Origin: Trema orientale
Lineage: Eukaryota > Streptophyta > Magnoliopsida > Rosales > Cannabaceae
DNA: 64,000 bases
Direction: 5' to 3'
Assembly (NCBI GenBank): GCA_002914845.1
Contig: JXTC01000374.1
Location: forward strand, 1-64,000
This document shows positions 47,801 through 59,759 of the stretch, one piece after another. Both the position numbers and the translations under genes were made by a program. The notes below the pieces were generated by a model. It had not been told where the DNA came from and made no database searches. It saw only the letters and a program-made list of their open reading frames with translations. Each line of letters starts with the position of its first letter. Position 1 is the first letter of the stretch.

Positions 47801-50800
47801 TCAAAAATTTTTGTTCAGGAGATTCATGCATTGAAGAAGTATCAGTTAACGACAAAGATGCGAATCTGGTAGCAACACAACCTCTCTTCAGTGAGGAGGT
47901 AAGTATTCCTTTTCTCCTATTTTTCATTTCCTTTCATGCATTAATCTTCCAGTAGTAAATATTCAAAAAGTAGTTTGTTAAACTTATACATACGATAAAT
48001 AATTTATATCTATATCAGATTTCTTTTTATCACTTTTAATTTTGATTAACAAATAAAGAAAGGGTAGCAGTTTAATACACCTTGTATGACTTGAATAGAA
48101 CTTGTGCATATCAATAAATGAAAATTAATTCACACAAGTTGTATTGTGTGTATATTAGCCACAATAAAATTATATGTTTCGAGTTTCGATACACTAGATC
48201 ACAGAACGTAAATTAAATGAATTAAGTACATATTTTCATTGAAAGTTGCAGATTTTTGATAAAACAACTATAACGATTATTAAACTGAGAATTAAATACC
48301 AATGAGTCGGTTATCTATGTTTGTGTATGTATCCCATTTGAAAAATAAAGTTACTTTTCTATTGACCTATATATATATGGGCACCAATCTAGTAGGTATT
48401 TTTTTTTTTCTTATATATAGGTATCAATTTGGCTAATGAAAATTTTTATTGCATATTTTTTTATATTAAAAAGTAGGAGAGAGAAAAAACATTAATGATG
48501 CACGTCTTTTCATGCACTTTATTTTAGCCGTTAGATCATTGTTGGATGATGATCCAACGGCTAGAAAAAAAATACCTATACATAGGTAAAAAAAAAATAC
48601 TTACCGGATTGGCAACCTATATATATATATATATATATGGGCATTTATCTGGTAGGTATTTTTTTTTACTTATCTATAGGTATTATTTTGACTAATTAAA
48701 ATTGGTTACGCACGTTTTGTACAGTAAAAAAAGAAGAGAGAAAAGCATTAAATAATATGTATTTATTTTATTATTTTTTTATAACTACTCAAATTATGAT
48801 AGCCGTTAGATGATCCAACGACAAAAAAAAATACCTATCCATAGGGGGGAGAAAAAAAAAAACCTATTGGATTGGGAACATATATATTTGCCATGTTAAA
48901 TAAACTCTATTTTACTCTCAAATCTTACCACTTACATGCAGATTTAGCATGTCAAGGTGTAAAAAAGAGTGCATTTAGTTTGTTTCTTTTTATCCCTTTA
49001 AAATTACTTTTCTTTTTTTTTCCCCCTTTAAAATTACTTTTCTTTTTTTCCCCTTTAAATTTACTTCATGAAAATAATTAATTAGTAAAATATGAGAAAT
49101 TATCTAAGGATGACAATTTGTATCATCGTGTCATATTTGTGTCGTACCGTTACATATATGTATAAAGAGCAATTACCAAACCAAATATGACACAATAATT
49201 ATTCGTATCATTATTTACAAATCCATATATGACATGCTAAATAAATAACACATTTAACAAGTAATTTAAATAGGTCATGTCCAACTTAATACGACCTGCT
49301 AATCTCATTTAATTATTTAGCTTATTAATTGAACTCAATTTAACAAATATAATGTTAAGCTTGTCCTATTTTTTAATATGTCATAACCTATTAACCTAAT
49401 TAAATTTAGAGTGGTCTATTGTCACCTTTAGTATGCTCTCTCCACACTCTCGTTAATTGAATTTACATTACAAAACTATCCATTGAATAAAATTATGAAA
49501 AATACAAAATTTATTTTATTATGGAGACAAAAAAAATTACTTAAGACATACCCATTAAACAGCCAGTATCCACACGATCCATTGTTGCTGAACTTACAAA
49601 TTTTGTAGCTTTGATATTGTCTTTTTTTTGTTTTGTTTTTTAAACCAAATTTATGTAGATTTGTTTTACTTCTTATTTTAGTGCACCAGCCACCGGGTAC
49701 TATATTGTAGATTTTCAGATTTCTAATACTATTTTAAGTTTTTCATAACTGTTGTTTTTCAAACCTCCCTGTATCTTCACGATCTATGAGATTTTTTTTT
49801 AATTGTTATACAACATAATACTGAATATGAAAATTCAATGTATAAATTTAGCGGGTACTACAGTGATAAGTAGAAAGGGAAGAATAAGCAATATATGCAT
49901 AATGATATTATACCAATTGTATTTCCATTTGTATTCTTATTTTAATTTTATTCTATTAGAAATCAAAAAGCTAGCTACAAGCTCTAGGAAGAGGAGGGAC
50001 TACATAGAGCGATATAAACACCCAAAATTTAGGGAAAGAAAAGAATGAAACTAATACAAATGGGTTTGTAATTTAGAAAGTAACGAATTTGCTAAAATAA
50101 TAATAAATGGTAATTAATGATTGAGGTAAACAAAGCAACATAAGGAAGGAAGAATAAATTAATGGTAAGGGCTTTTATGGAATAATAAATAGGTACAATA
50201 AGCAATAATTAAAATTTGAATTTAAGATGTGGTGGTTGTAATTCTATGTATCACATATAATTTATAGGGAGGGAAATGTCCTCCAATTAAAACAACTAAA
50301 ATAATGGAACTTATGTAGTGTTACAATCAAAGGGATTGTAAGTGAAAAAGAGGGAAAACTACTAGGAAATATTTTGGATTTTCTGTTATTTGTGGCCAAT
50401 GTTGAGCCACATAGTAAGCTTGCACAGTGCATGCTTGCTGCCAAGTTTGTACTGTGGCAACTTTGTTGCCAAATTGCAGCAATCTCGCTGACTTTGCCTA
50501 ATATATATTATCTATAAATAGATGGTTAGCAAGCAATTCAAGGGTCAACAAGCTAGAGCATGCTGTAACTTAGGTTAACTTAGGTTGGGCCGCGCACGTA
50601 TAGCGGCTTCTTGTACTTGGCTTTTTCTTAATAGACTTAACTTTCATCAAAAAAAAAAAAAAGCTAGAGCATGCTTCAGAAAATTTTAAGTGTATACAAA
50701 CGTTGAATAAAGTGACCAACCTTGAGAGAACACTAAAAGTGCGTGAGTTTTGGGAATTCTTGAGAGTTAATTACTCTTTTTTTTTTTTTTTGAAATAAAG

Positions 50801-53800
50801 AGTTAATTACTCTTTTGTAATCTATTGTTTGTTAGTGAAATTCCTTATCGGTTTTATTCATGGACGTTGGTCGTAAGCCGAACTACATAAATTTTGTGTC
50901 TTTTCATTTTTTTTTATTTTTGGATGTTGTCCCATACATTCAATCTATTTTTAGCAATTCTCATAACATTTCTTTTTCTTAATAAGCAAATATATACATA
51001 TATATAGAGGACTTCTCAATGATTACAATTTTTTTGTGACCATGAATGGATACTAAGAAAAGTAGTGATAGCATTAAATTTTTTTGATGGTAATAAATAG
51101 CATTAAATTTTTTTGGCCAACCACCAAACTAATCACCACCGTAGGATATTAGATCTAACAGCTTAAACCATTGTAACCATCCATGGGTAAATATTGTTGT
51201 AACCATTTAAACCAACCCCATATATATATATCCTCCAAACATGAAAGGAGTTAAAAAAAAAAAAAAAGAACAAAGAAGTAGAAGAAAAACATGTAAACAA
51301 AAGAAAACAAACAAACAAATTTTCGTGGAAGAGAGAGACCCACAACCCTTCATGAACCTTGGAGTTGGGTCCTTCAGTGATCAAGTGTTTCCGATGGTTT
51401 CAAAGAAAATGAAGACTTATATTTATGGAAATGGACATCAATAGTAGTGTTTTGGGATAAAATGACTTTTCTAGAACCTTTTTTAGATAACCAAAAAGTA
51501 TTTCTGACAACAATAGAGAAAGGAGAGAAAATGTCAAAAAAGAAAAAACAAAAACCTAAATCTAATTAAGAAACTATCTTTAATCCAGATTTTTGGGCGT
51601 TTAGGTTTTGATAAACCCTATTTTCATTCTCTACTCTTTTTTGTTCCTTTTGATTTCGCTCCAATTTCAACCAGAAAATTGTGGTAACTAATGAGCAAAC
51701 AACAATAATTTTATAGCTTTACCGGAGTAATCATTAAAAGTTTTCTCCAGTATTGTTTTCCTGAAAACAAATGGTAGTTTCAAATGGAGATAATTGTGTT
51801 TGTTTGGGGAAAACTTTTTGGGTGAACTTTTCTAAGATTCCTCTAAATAACTACTTTGAAAATTATTTCTCTCACTAAAATATCCTAGAAAAGTCATTTT
51901 TAAAAAATACAGCTAAAAATTCAATTGCTCCCAGTCCCAATACACTATCATTCCTGTCCATTATATTAATGATTAAAAATTTACATAGGTGCAAACTTAC
52001 AGTAGAGTCAAAATTTCCGTTGATACGTTGACAAATGAAAAAATAAATTCAATTATGTGTTTACGATTAGAAATTGAATCGTTCATTCTTTTTTTTTTAT
52101 CTTAAATAAATTTTATTAAATACAGCACCCAAGCCAACCCATAAAGATAATGTGGGGAGTGGACAATTTATTTCTCTTTTTTTAAAAAAAAAAAGGAAAT
52201 CTTGTACGTAGGCTAAATTTCTAGCGCACTTTCTTTTTGCTTGAAATTTCTAGTGCAACTTCTTTTGCTTAAAATTTCTAGTGCAGCTCAGTGCACGATT
52301 TCAATTGGATCTCATCCTGATCACCCTTGTGATTCAATTTTGAACATCAACTTGAGCCCTACGAGCAAGGGCAATAAGAGCACCCCTATAGTAGAATCTT
52401 CCGTGAAAATAATGTTTGTGTACATTTTTTTCTTTATGGAAGAGGAATTTTATTTCCATTAAGATATTTGATTGCTAAACTTTTATCACATCACATCTCG
52501 TAATTGATTATGAGAATCTAAAACACATTCTTCCAAAGTTTTAATAATGATTTACTTTCATGTGTATAATTAGAATTACATTTGCAGGTCTCATTTCCTA
52601 ACTTGGAGAATCTATATGTGGAAGAAATGAATGTAGAAAAGTTATGGCCAAAGGAGCTTCTTGTAAATTCCTACATACAAAACTTAACAACATTAAAAGT
52701 AAAAAGATGCAATGGTTTAAAGTATCTATTCCGTTTTGTTATGGCTGAAAGTCTTGTAAACCTGAAAAGATTGAAAGTGGTTGAATGCAAGGCCGTGGAA
52801 GACATTTTACTCCCAAAGAGAGAAGAAGGAATACGGTTGGAAAAGACTATAGTATTCCCTAAATTAGAAGATCTTAAACTTAAAGAGCTTCAAGCCCTCA
52901 AAAGGTTCTGTGCAGCGGATTCGTGCCTTGAGTTTCCATCTTTATCAGAACTACATATGGTTGAGTGTCCTCAACTCAAGACATTTGTCATGCCTGTACA
53001 AGTATCAGTTGACAACGAAAAAGTAAATCAGCTGCCTCTCATCCATGAAAAGGTAACTAATTTTATTTTGTTTTACTTTTTAAATCCTTTCATGCCCTTC
53101 TTCCAGCCACATTGCTTCTCTTAGATATTACAGAATTATTCCAAACTTAGCTTTTACATAGCTTTAATCTAAGACGTTTTATACTTTATTATCACTTCAA
53201 TTGATTGTGAATTTAACAGAGAAGAAGGGTAAAGTGGCGAATTTAGGCGTGCAGATTATTAATTCTATTGCTACAAAAAAAAAAAAAAAGGAAAAGGTTT
53301 AAAGAAAATCACTTTCTAACCATACGAGAGAAACATCTGCATTTATTCTACACACTTTCGTTAACAAGAATAAGAATAGGCTCTTACACTCGGTAAAGGT
53401 GACTCGATTTACGGACTTGATTAAGTTTTTTGGGCAGATTTTAATATTTAATATACTGAGATTACCAGTGATGATGACCTTGTTGGAAAATGTGTATATA
53501 TATATATATATACATATATCCAATTTAATTGCTTTTGATAATTGTGATTCCGATTGTATTATTTTGATTAATAATACTAAACGTTTTGTGATTGTTTCGT
53601 AGGTTATTCTCCCCAACCTAAAATATTTGACATGTACTGATCGGTGGAGTGAAGGGATAAATGAGATATTCGACATGAGTCAATCGTCAATAATACCGGC
53701 CTTTCGCAACGTAAAACACCTTATTGTGGAGTGCAAATCTCATGATAAACCAATCGCTATATCAAATTTCAAATTCCTTGAGCGATATCAGAATATTAAG

Positions 53801-54613
53801 ACACTTTTATTGAGTGGTTTCTTTGTTGATGGAATATTATGGCAACATCATCAACAACAACAACAACAACATGGTGGTGTCGCACAAGAAAACGACGGGG
53901 CTTATAAACTGATGAGCGCACGTTTAAAGGAGCTATATTTGTACGATGTTCATATGCTGAGGCATCTGTTTGGGGACCCATCAAATACTATTGCCTTTCC
54001 AACTTTACAAGCTCTGTTTGTTGAAAGATGTAGCAGATTACAGTCACAGAGCATTGCTCCGTCCTTTATGTCTTTCCACAATTTGGAAACTCTGGAAGTA
54101 TCAGGATGCCATGGACTGACATATTTGTTGGCTTCCTCAACAGCTGCAAGTCTGGTACATCTCAAGGAAATGAGAATAGGAGACTGCAAACGGATGACAG
54201 AGATAATCAATAAGAAAGGAGATGAAATAACAGAGAGCGGAGAGGAGGATGAGTTGGTATTCAGGTCATTGGAGGTGTTAGTACTTTATGATTTACCCAA
54301 TCTCAAAAGCTTCTATTCAGGAAATAATGCTCTAAGTTTTCCGAGTTTGGAAAAGTTATTTGTGAATCGATGCCCTGAGATGAGGACTTTCTCTCGTGGA
54401 ATTATAAGCACCTCCTCATTGTTGAATACAATCGTTGCTGAAATTAAGGATGAATCGCAGTGGCAATACTCCAGTGGTTACTTGACACTATTTGCTGAGG
54501 CTGTACGAGAACTCTGGGACACCAATGTCAACACCACCATAAGAAAACTTTGGGAGAAAGATGACTCAAACTCGGGATTAGAACAGTTATTCGCTCATGA
54601 AACGGTACTTTGA
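44875..54613 (+). CDS. CC-NB-ARC-LRR immune receptor, At4g27190/RPS2-like
   Basis: Coding exons 44875-47487, 47581-47898, 52588-53052 and 53603-54613, all phase 0; 1468 aa in total. Intracellular nucleotide-binding immune receptor of the CNL class that would sense pathogen effectors. Residues 1-150 form a coiled-coil-type N-terminus of the RPS2 kind without an EDVID motif. NB-ARC motifs: P-loop GMGGIGKT 180-187, kinase-2 ILDDIW ending at W264, RNBS-B KILLTSR 284-290, GKLPLA 342-347, MHD 469-471, so the switch looks complete. LRRs run from about 500 to the C-terminus; exons 2-4 add the VSFPNLE-type repeats typical of this family. A CAA-rich stretch in exon 4 gives a Q/H run near 53839-53880. 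The exon 1-2 junction is uncertain: without splicing the frame ends at 47523 (882 aa), and the DNA there looks like a shortened LRR unit. Intron 2 (4.7 kb) is full of small insertions. Confidence 0.88.
48379..48616. mobile_element. MITE copy 1 (~238 bp) in NLR intron 2
   Basis: Terminal inverted repeats run from caatctagtaggtatttttt at the left to the reverse complement aaatacttaccggattgg at the right. Inside is a second inverted pair around gccgttagatc / gatccaacggc. Both sides are TATATA-rich, suggesting insertion at TA. No coding capacity. Confidence 0.75.
48639..48879. mobile_element. MITE copy 2 (~240 bp) next to copy 1
   Basis: Same family as the copy just upstream: it starts atctggtaggtattttttt, has the internal gccgttagatgatccaacg word, and ends aaacctattggattggg. 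It is separated from copy 1 by a TA dinucleotide run (48619-48638). It is more diverged internally than at its ends. Confidence 0.75.
50565..50660 (+). mobile_element. 96-bp poly(A)-tailed retroinsertion
   Basis: A perfect 15-bp duplication, AAGCTAGAGCATGCT, occurs at 50550-50564 and 50661-50675. The insert ends actttcatcaaaaaaaaaaa, typical of a plant LINE or SINE 3' end, so it is probably an extremely 5'-truncated LINE or a short SINE. Confidence 0.9.
50781..50798 (-). mobile_element. 18-nt poly(T) micro-insertion with 18-bp duplication
   Basis: AGAGTTAATTACTCTTTT occurs exactly at 50763-50780 and 50799-50816. Between the copies are only eleven T and tgaaataa. This is the signature of target-primed reverse transcription of little more than a poly(A) tail, in antisense direction. 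Confidence 0.8.
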
Positions 54614-55757
54614 ATTTATTAATTGCGCAATTTTTATTCACATTCTCTTTATAAAAGAAATAGAAACTTGGCAAAGTACATCAGATATTAATTCCACAGT
54701 TAAATCTTGTCTTTTTCTATTGCAACTAATACGAGTTTAAAGTAAAGAACTTCCGCTAAGAGCTAGGCACTTCTATAGTGTAAAATTCGCATTTATGTCA
54801 GGGGTGGAAAATTTTGATTGAGCTGATTTTTTTTTTTTTTTTTTTTTTCTGGGAGATTGACTCTCCTGTTATATTAGTGGATAGGTGCCACAATTCTGAC
54901 AGTTGGAAAGATCTGACAAAGTTGGACAAAACAAAATTGACTAATTGATGCCTACTTTAAATGAAAAAGAAGAAAGATGGATGCATGAGAATGTCAAACA
55001 AGTTAAAACCCGAGGAGAAATATTTTGGTTGGATGCTTTCTTTGTTTCTGGGAGTGCCTTATGAGGTGTTGAGATTTATTCTTAATTAAGATATAGTTTG
55101 TGTTGATATTCAGTGGAATTTGTTGTGATTTTAAATTGTTTGCTATATATCTTCTAATTGTTGGACTAGACTTCCTTTTGAGGCCATGTAATGACTGCTT
55201 TCATGCTCTTGTTAATGCTGTTTTTCAAAATTGAAGACGCTATGTAAAGGCCTGTTCTGGTGCCCTTGCCTTGTGGGAATGACTTATATGGTATGAGGCT
55301 AAATTACTGTAGGCTATGGTTTCCGTTAATCCTATTGGCTTGGATAGGGGATGATGTTCTTTTTGGATTGAATTTGATTTTTCTTATGTGGTAGGAATTT
55401 CTCGTGACTCTTAGTTATCACGTCCCTTGGATTTTTTTTGTATAGTTAGCTTTATGTGTGGTTTCTCTATAAGATGGAACTATATGTTTCTTATATTTAT
55501 AGAAAAGTTAATTTATAAGCTGCAAATAAGTTGGCTTTACATGCTTTATATTGATTCCCATAGTTCTTGTTTTGCATTTCTAGTTGAGAGAGTGTTGTTT
55601 TCTTGTGTTGGATTTGTACTATGATAGTTGACCATTTCACTTTTATTTTCTTAATTCTTTAATAATCTAACATAAGTCTAATAGGTAATTTGAGTTTGTC
55701 GGGAAAGTCATAATTGAATTAACTACACTATTGAACACTCAAAGCTAAAAATTACCT

Positions 55758-55780
55758 GTTTACCAAAAAAAAAAAAAAAA
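55758..55780 (+). mobile_element. 23-nt poly(A) micro-insertion with 16-bp duplication
   Basis: AAGCTAAAAATTACCT (55742-55757) and AAGCTAAGAATTACCT (55781-55796) differ at one base. Between them lies gtttacc followed by an A run. It looks like a LINE tail inserted almost without body. Confidence 0.8.
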
Positions 55781-55906
55781 AAGCTAAGAATTACCTTCTA
55801 ACTACTTTTAGCCAAATAAAATTACATTAAGACAGTATTTGGTGTGCGCTGATGGGCAAAGGAATAGAATGAGTTGTTATGCTAGCGGAAGCACAAATAC
55901 CAATTC

Positions 55907-56468
55907 TGTTAGACAAACATCAAATTATAGGGATTTACGACAAAATATAAATAACAGAAAAATCACAAGTGACACAAGGATTTATCGTGGTTCAGCTATA
56001 AAATATAGCCTCCGTCCACGTCGGAGACGGCTAAGAATTCCACTGTAACCAAAGAAGATTACAAAATCTGACAAAATTTCTCTCACACCCAAGTCCCAAA
56101 TACACCCAATTCTCTCTCTCACAAAAGCAACTAAGACCGCGAAGAAGATGCTTTGCTAACAATCTTGATGCCAATATCAAAAGGAAATAATAAATAAACA
56201 AGGTATAAAGAAACCTAAACCCAAAAGCTTGTTTATACCAAAATTCCTACAAATTAAAAGAGAAGAATTTATGTATTAAAATATTATATAATAGTCGGCT
56301 ACTCAAAGAGCATCTAATGGCTGCTCTAATAATGCAGCTACGCCAAAGAAGCAAATAAAGGCATATTTATATGCCGTGTACTGAAATTAAGGAAAAGGAA
56401 AAGTCCCAAAATTTATTTGGGCTTGGGCCCAAAACTAAATTGGCTTAATTAAAGCCATATTTCTAACA
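55907..56468. repeat. LTR-like dispersed repeat, TGTTAG...CTAACA
   Basis: A block of about 560 bp bounded by TGTTAGA and TCTAACA. It contains a gatttatcgtggttcagct...cgtccacg segment that recurs, diverged, near 61780-61820 (ttttatcgtggttcaact...cgtccact). It could be a solo LTR; no target duplication or primer-binding site was found. Confidence 0.4.
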
Positions 56469-56698
56469 ATCTTACCTTGGAGGCTATGTCGAAGAGAAGA
56501 AATGAAAGTACAAATCAAAAGTATATGTAGAGAGGGAAAGAGAAATTAATTTGCATCTAAAGTAATATTGAAGGGAAGGAGTATATTTTTTTTGTTTTAA
56601 AATTTTAACTACCAAGCTTAAAATGTCTTTTTAATTCTATTTAGGAGATGAGGAAAAAAAAAGCTTAATGGATGTTTTTTGTTAGCCATATGAATAAA

Positions 56699-56797
56699 GG
56701 GGGAATTCTAAAAGATATAACATAATGTTAGGGGGAATTCTTAAAACATAACATAATGTTAACAGGAATTCTTAATGCATAACAAAACGTTGGGAAA
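56699..56797. repeat. Three imperfect ~32-bp tandem repeats
   Basis: Units of the form gggggaattctaaaa...cataatgtta follow one another, the third more diverged. Confidence 0.75.
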
Positions 56798-57328
56798 TTT
56801 TTTTAAAATATTTCATATTACAAGGGGAAAAGTGGGATAAACAATATAATTCATGAAAAAAAGGGGAAATTAAAAAGTACATGGTATTTAAGAAATAAAT
56901 TTAAAAAATACGGTGGTTTTGTATTTTTCAAAATGCGGTAGAGTTTTTTTAGAAAAATACTATTTTTTAAAAAATATTTAGAAAAATACCATTTTTTAAA
57001 ATAGTAACTAGTTCTGGAAACTGGTAACTAGTAACTAAAAATATTTATAATTGATATATAACTGGTAATCAGTAACCAGTAATTATTTTAAAAATGATAT
57101 TTTTTTAAATAATTTTTTAAAAAGTGATATTTTTTTAATTAAAATCGTACGAAAATTAGAGAAAAAGACTGACTTCTGTATTTTCGTAATTTTTTTTCGT
57201 TTTTTGTAGGTACAAGCATTAGAAACCAAAAAAAAAAAATCCTGCATTTATGATGATAGAAAAATTAACGACTCACTGGCATGACGACGTCGTATAGCAT
57301 AGTAGAATTCCAGAATAGGGACTAAAAT

Positions 57329-57339
57329 TTAACCCTAAA
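57329..57339 (+). promoter_or_regulatory. Telo-box-like promoter element
   Basis: TTAACCCTAAAC about 190 bases before the ATG at 57528 contains the AACCCTAA telo-box core common in plant ribosomal-protein and ribosome-biogenesis gene promoters. It fits the proposed role of the downstream gene, but short matches also occur by chance. Confidence 0.4.
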
Positions 57340-57527
57340 CATCCCAAAACAGCTAAAACGAACGACAAAAGTCTTGTCTTGCAAATTCCCAATCTCCCCA
57401 AGTCCTGTTTCTTTCCCCATCTACCTCTCTGTCGCCGGTCCTAGTCTCCCTCACGACGACCTGTCCTCTACCCTTGTCCTCTCTCTCTCAGCTTTAAAAA
57501 AAAAAAAAAAAAAAAAAAAAAGGAAAG

Positions 57528-59759
57528 ATGTACAAGAAAAAACAAGGTGATAGAGGTAGAGGAGGAGGGGGAGGGTCTTCAACAGCTCACAAGGATGGCA
57601 AGGACGAAAGAACCGACATTAGGAACATTATGAAAGAAATTCAGCTTCTGGGTGTCTTTCTTTTTATCCTTTTTATTTTTCTAATTTAGGCAAATTTTGT
57701 ATTGAAGCAATTCGTTTGATATTTCATTTCATTACCTACCATGAAATACCCTTATCAAACTTCGATTTTGCTGAAGCACATAGTCTTCAACTTTATAGTC
57801 TCGTGGCTTTGACTTCAGTTCATCTGTAGTAGGTGATTTTTGCTTACAATGGAATTAAAGTGTCAACAATACTTTTATAAATGACTCCTGGTATGGGAAA
57901 GGTTGTTATGTACCTTTGCTTTGTCTTTAGCCTTTTGATGGTTGATTATACATGCTCAGTTAAACTCCTATCTTCTTAATATCTATGTATTGTGTTCTAC
58001 AGAAGTGAAACCATGCTGAATTTTTGGATTATATCTTAACGTGGAAACACTATGGAAGAAACACAAAAGCCCATACTTATTTTTGGATTATAAGAGGACA
58101 GTAAAGTTAGGTGGGATTTTTTTTTTATAGTAAAAATGAAATTTATTATAGAGAAGGTGATTATTTGGGTAGATTGTTCTGAAACACTAATAAGACTCAA
58201 AGAGTTTAGAGGAAAGAGGCTTTTTTCAATGGGCTTGGGTATTGAAGTCTTTTTGTCTTTCTTAAAATCTCTGCTTCAGTATTAACCATTCTGATTTGTG
58301 AAGAGCAAAATCTCCTTAGTGGAGGCATCAGGCATAAGCCTTTCTATTGTTTCTAATCTAATAAGAAATATGTTGTAGTTGAGTACACCTCATCATATAA
58401 GATATACACAGCCCTCATATCTCTGATACTGGAGCCTTAGAGCCTGGGACTTTTTATGTGGATCCGCAGTTTTTGAAACCATAGGCGAGCATGGAAAAGG
58501 ATGGATGGGTTCAGATGCATCACACATTGTAAAGAGTGTTTAGAAATTCTCAGGTGCCATTAGCAAGTATCTGTTCTTGACGCACAACATAGAATTCAAG
58601 GAACTGCTTGAAATACAGAATTAGAAAGAATGTCTTGGGGTGCGTTTGGTGTAGGATTCGAAACTTATTCTACAAATCCAGAAACAGCTTTCGTGTAGAA
58701 AGTTGGAAGGATTTCTTCATGTGTTTCTGTTCTAAGTAGGTTGAGGTATAATATTTGCTTATAACAATGTTTTTCTCGGTCTTATTTGCTCAAGTATGCT
58801 TCTTTAAGCATTTAGTGACATACATAGAATATCCTGAAAATTTATGTAGCTTGTAGCTTTATCTAGGTAATTTCATGGCCTTGTGCTAGTGGCATCATAT
58901 AATTATGTTTTTCTTTCACTTCATGATGCATACATACTCATTGGATCTGTCTTTTTACAGTAGGAGAGGCTGGTTTGGATGGCTTGTCTAGAATTAACAC
59001 ATCAATATTCTTTCAGTTGCTGCATGAAAGCCAAAACTGAAGAGCAATTAAATGCTATGCGCTTCTATTTAAATTATGTATATCTGTATTTTCTTATTGT
59101 TTCCATATGAGTGCTTTTCCTAATTATAATATTGCAAGATTTAATTATTTCCTCACCTTAACCTTTCCATTTCAGGTTGCTCACATATGACATGGAAAGA
59201 GAAGAAGGATTATGAAAATAGGAAGATGGCTTCTCTTGGTGGAAAGGTGTGTTGGACCTTCCCTTGTTTTATATAGGCATACAGCTTTCTTTGCACTAAG
59301 CTCTGATTTGGGTAATATACCGTCTTATGCACCGGATGGTTTGTTTTACCATGTAAAAGCTCTATAAACGTTATCTGTTGTTGCCATTGAGACAGCCTAC
59401 AAAACAACAGATATTACCTCTCAGTGTAGCAAGACCGAAGATGAAAAAACAGAAGGAAAGAGAACAGAAAATGCAGCAAGAGGTGATCCGCGTTCTCCAT
59501 TGCCTTGTGGGTGTTTATTGTTTAGTGCAAAATTTTGCACTCGTGCTAACTACTGTTTTGTGTATAGAGGTTGATTCTTGGTCATTTTGGCGGGAACTAT
59601 GGCAGTGGTTCTAAAAGATCTGAGCTGAAGCGCCGGCCTGAGGACAGGGTGCTGAAATCAAGTGAAGGTCTTTTTAGAAATGGTGTACTTGATGTGAAGC
59701 ATTTGTTGAAGCAGACTCCATCAAGAGAGAGTGAAACTGCAACCCGTGTGTTCAATTAA
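57528..59759 (+). CDS. C1orf131/DUF4602-like basic nuclear protein
   Basis: Exons 57528-57651, 59176-59246, 59396-59482 and 59568-59759; 157 aa; the first split codon rebuilds a Gly (LLG-CSHMTWKE) and later junctions are phase 0. Recognisable conserved stretches are the N-terminal DIRNIMKEIQLLG, then MTWKEKKDYENRKMASLGGK, LPLSVARPKMKKQKEREQKM and LILGHFGGNYGSGSKR. From memory these resemble the plant DUF4602 family, whose human relative C1orf131 belongs to the small-subunit processome; a nucleolar ribosome-biogenesis role is inferred. The stop TAA at 59757-59759 is followed in frame by a Lys/Gly-rich stretch (GKKKGKGKNKGKKSGG) and then TGA, suggesting loss of a basic tail. A run of about 27 A lies in the 5' leader just before the ATG. 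Confidence 0.75.

Larger units (their letters stand above)
47899..52587. other. NLR intron 2, insertion-rich
   Basis: Bounded by GAG|GTAAGT and TTTGCAG|GTC. Apart from the MITE pair and the small poly(A) insertions listed separately, the sequence is AT-rich with no gene; apparent frames (for example at 49803 and 51241) are short and compositionally biased. A T-run followed by tcttaaataaattttattaaa near 52090 may be another antisense LINE tail. Confidence 0.6.
54614..57300. other. Intergenic region between the NLR and DUF4602-type genes
   Basis: This holds the NLR 3' UTR, AT-rich DNA, the poly(A) micro-insertion, an LTR-like block and a short tandem repeat listed separately. Near 56890-57130 there are several TAGTAACTAGT / GGTAACTAG words and aaaaataccatttttt blocks that resemble 12620-12800. 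No protein gene was found. Confidence 0.55.

Noticed and set aside
48361..48660. Possible CRISPR-like or satellite array
   Set aside because: Only two units, with inverted terminal repeats and TA-run flanks; these are MITEs.
51241..51444. 67-codon frame in NLR intron 2
   Set aside because: Lys-rich translation of a poly(A)-like tract; no homology.
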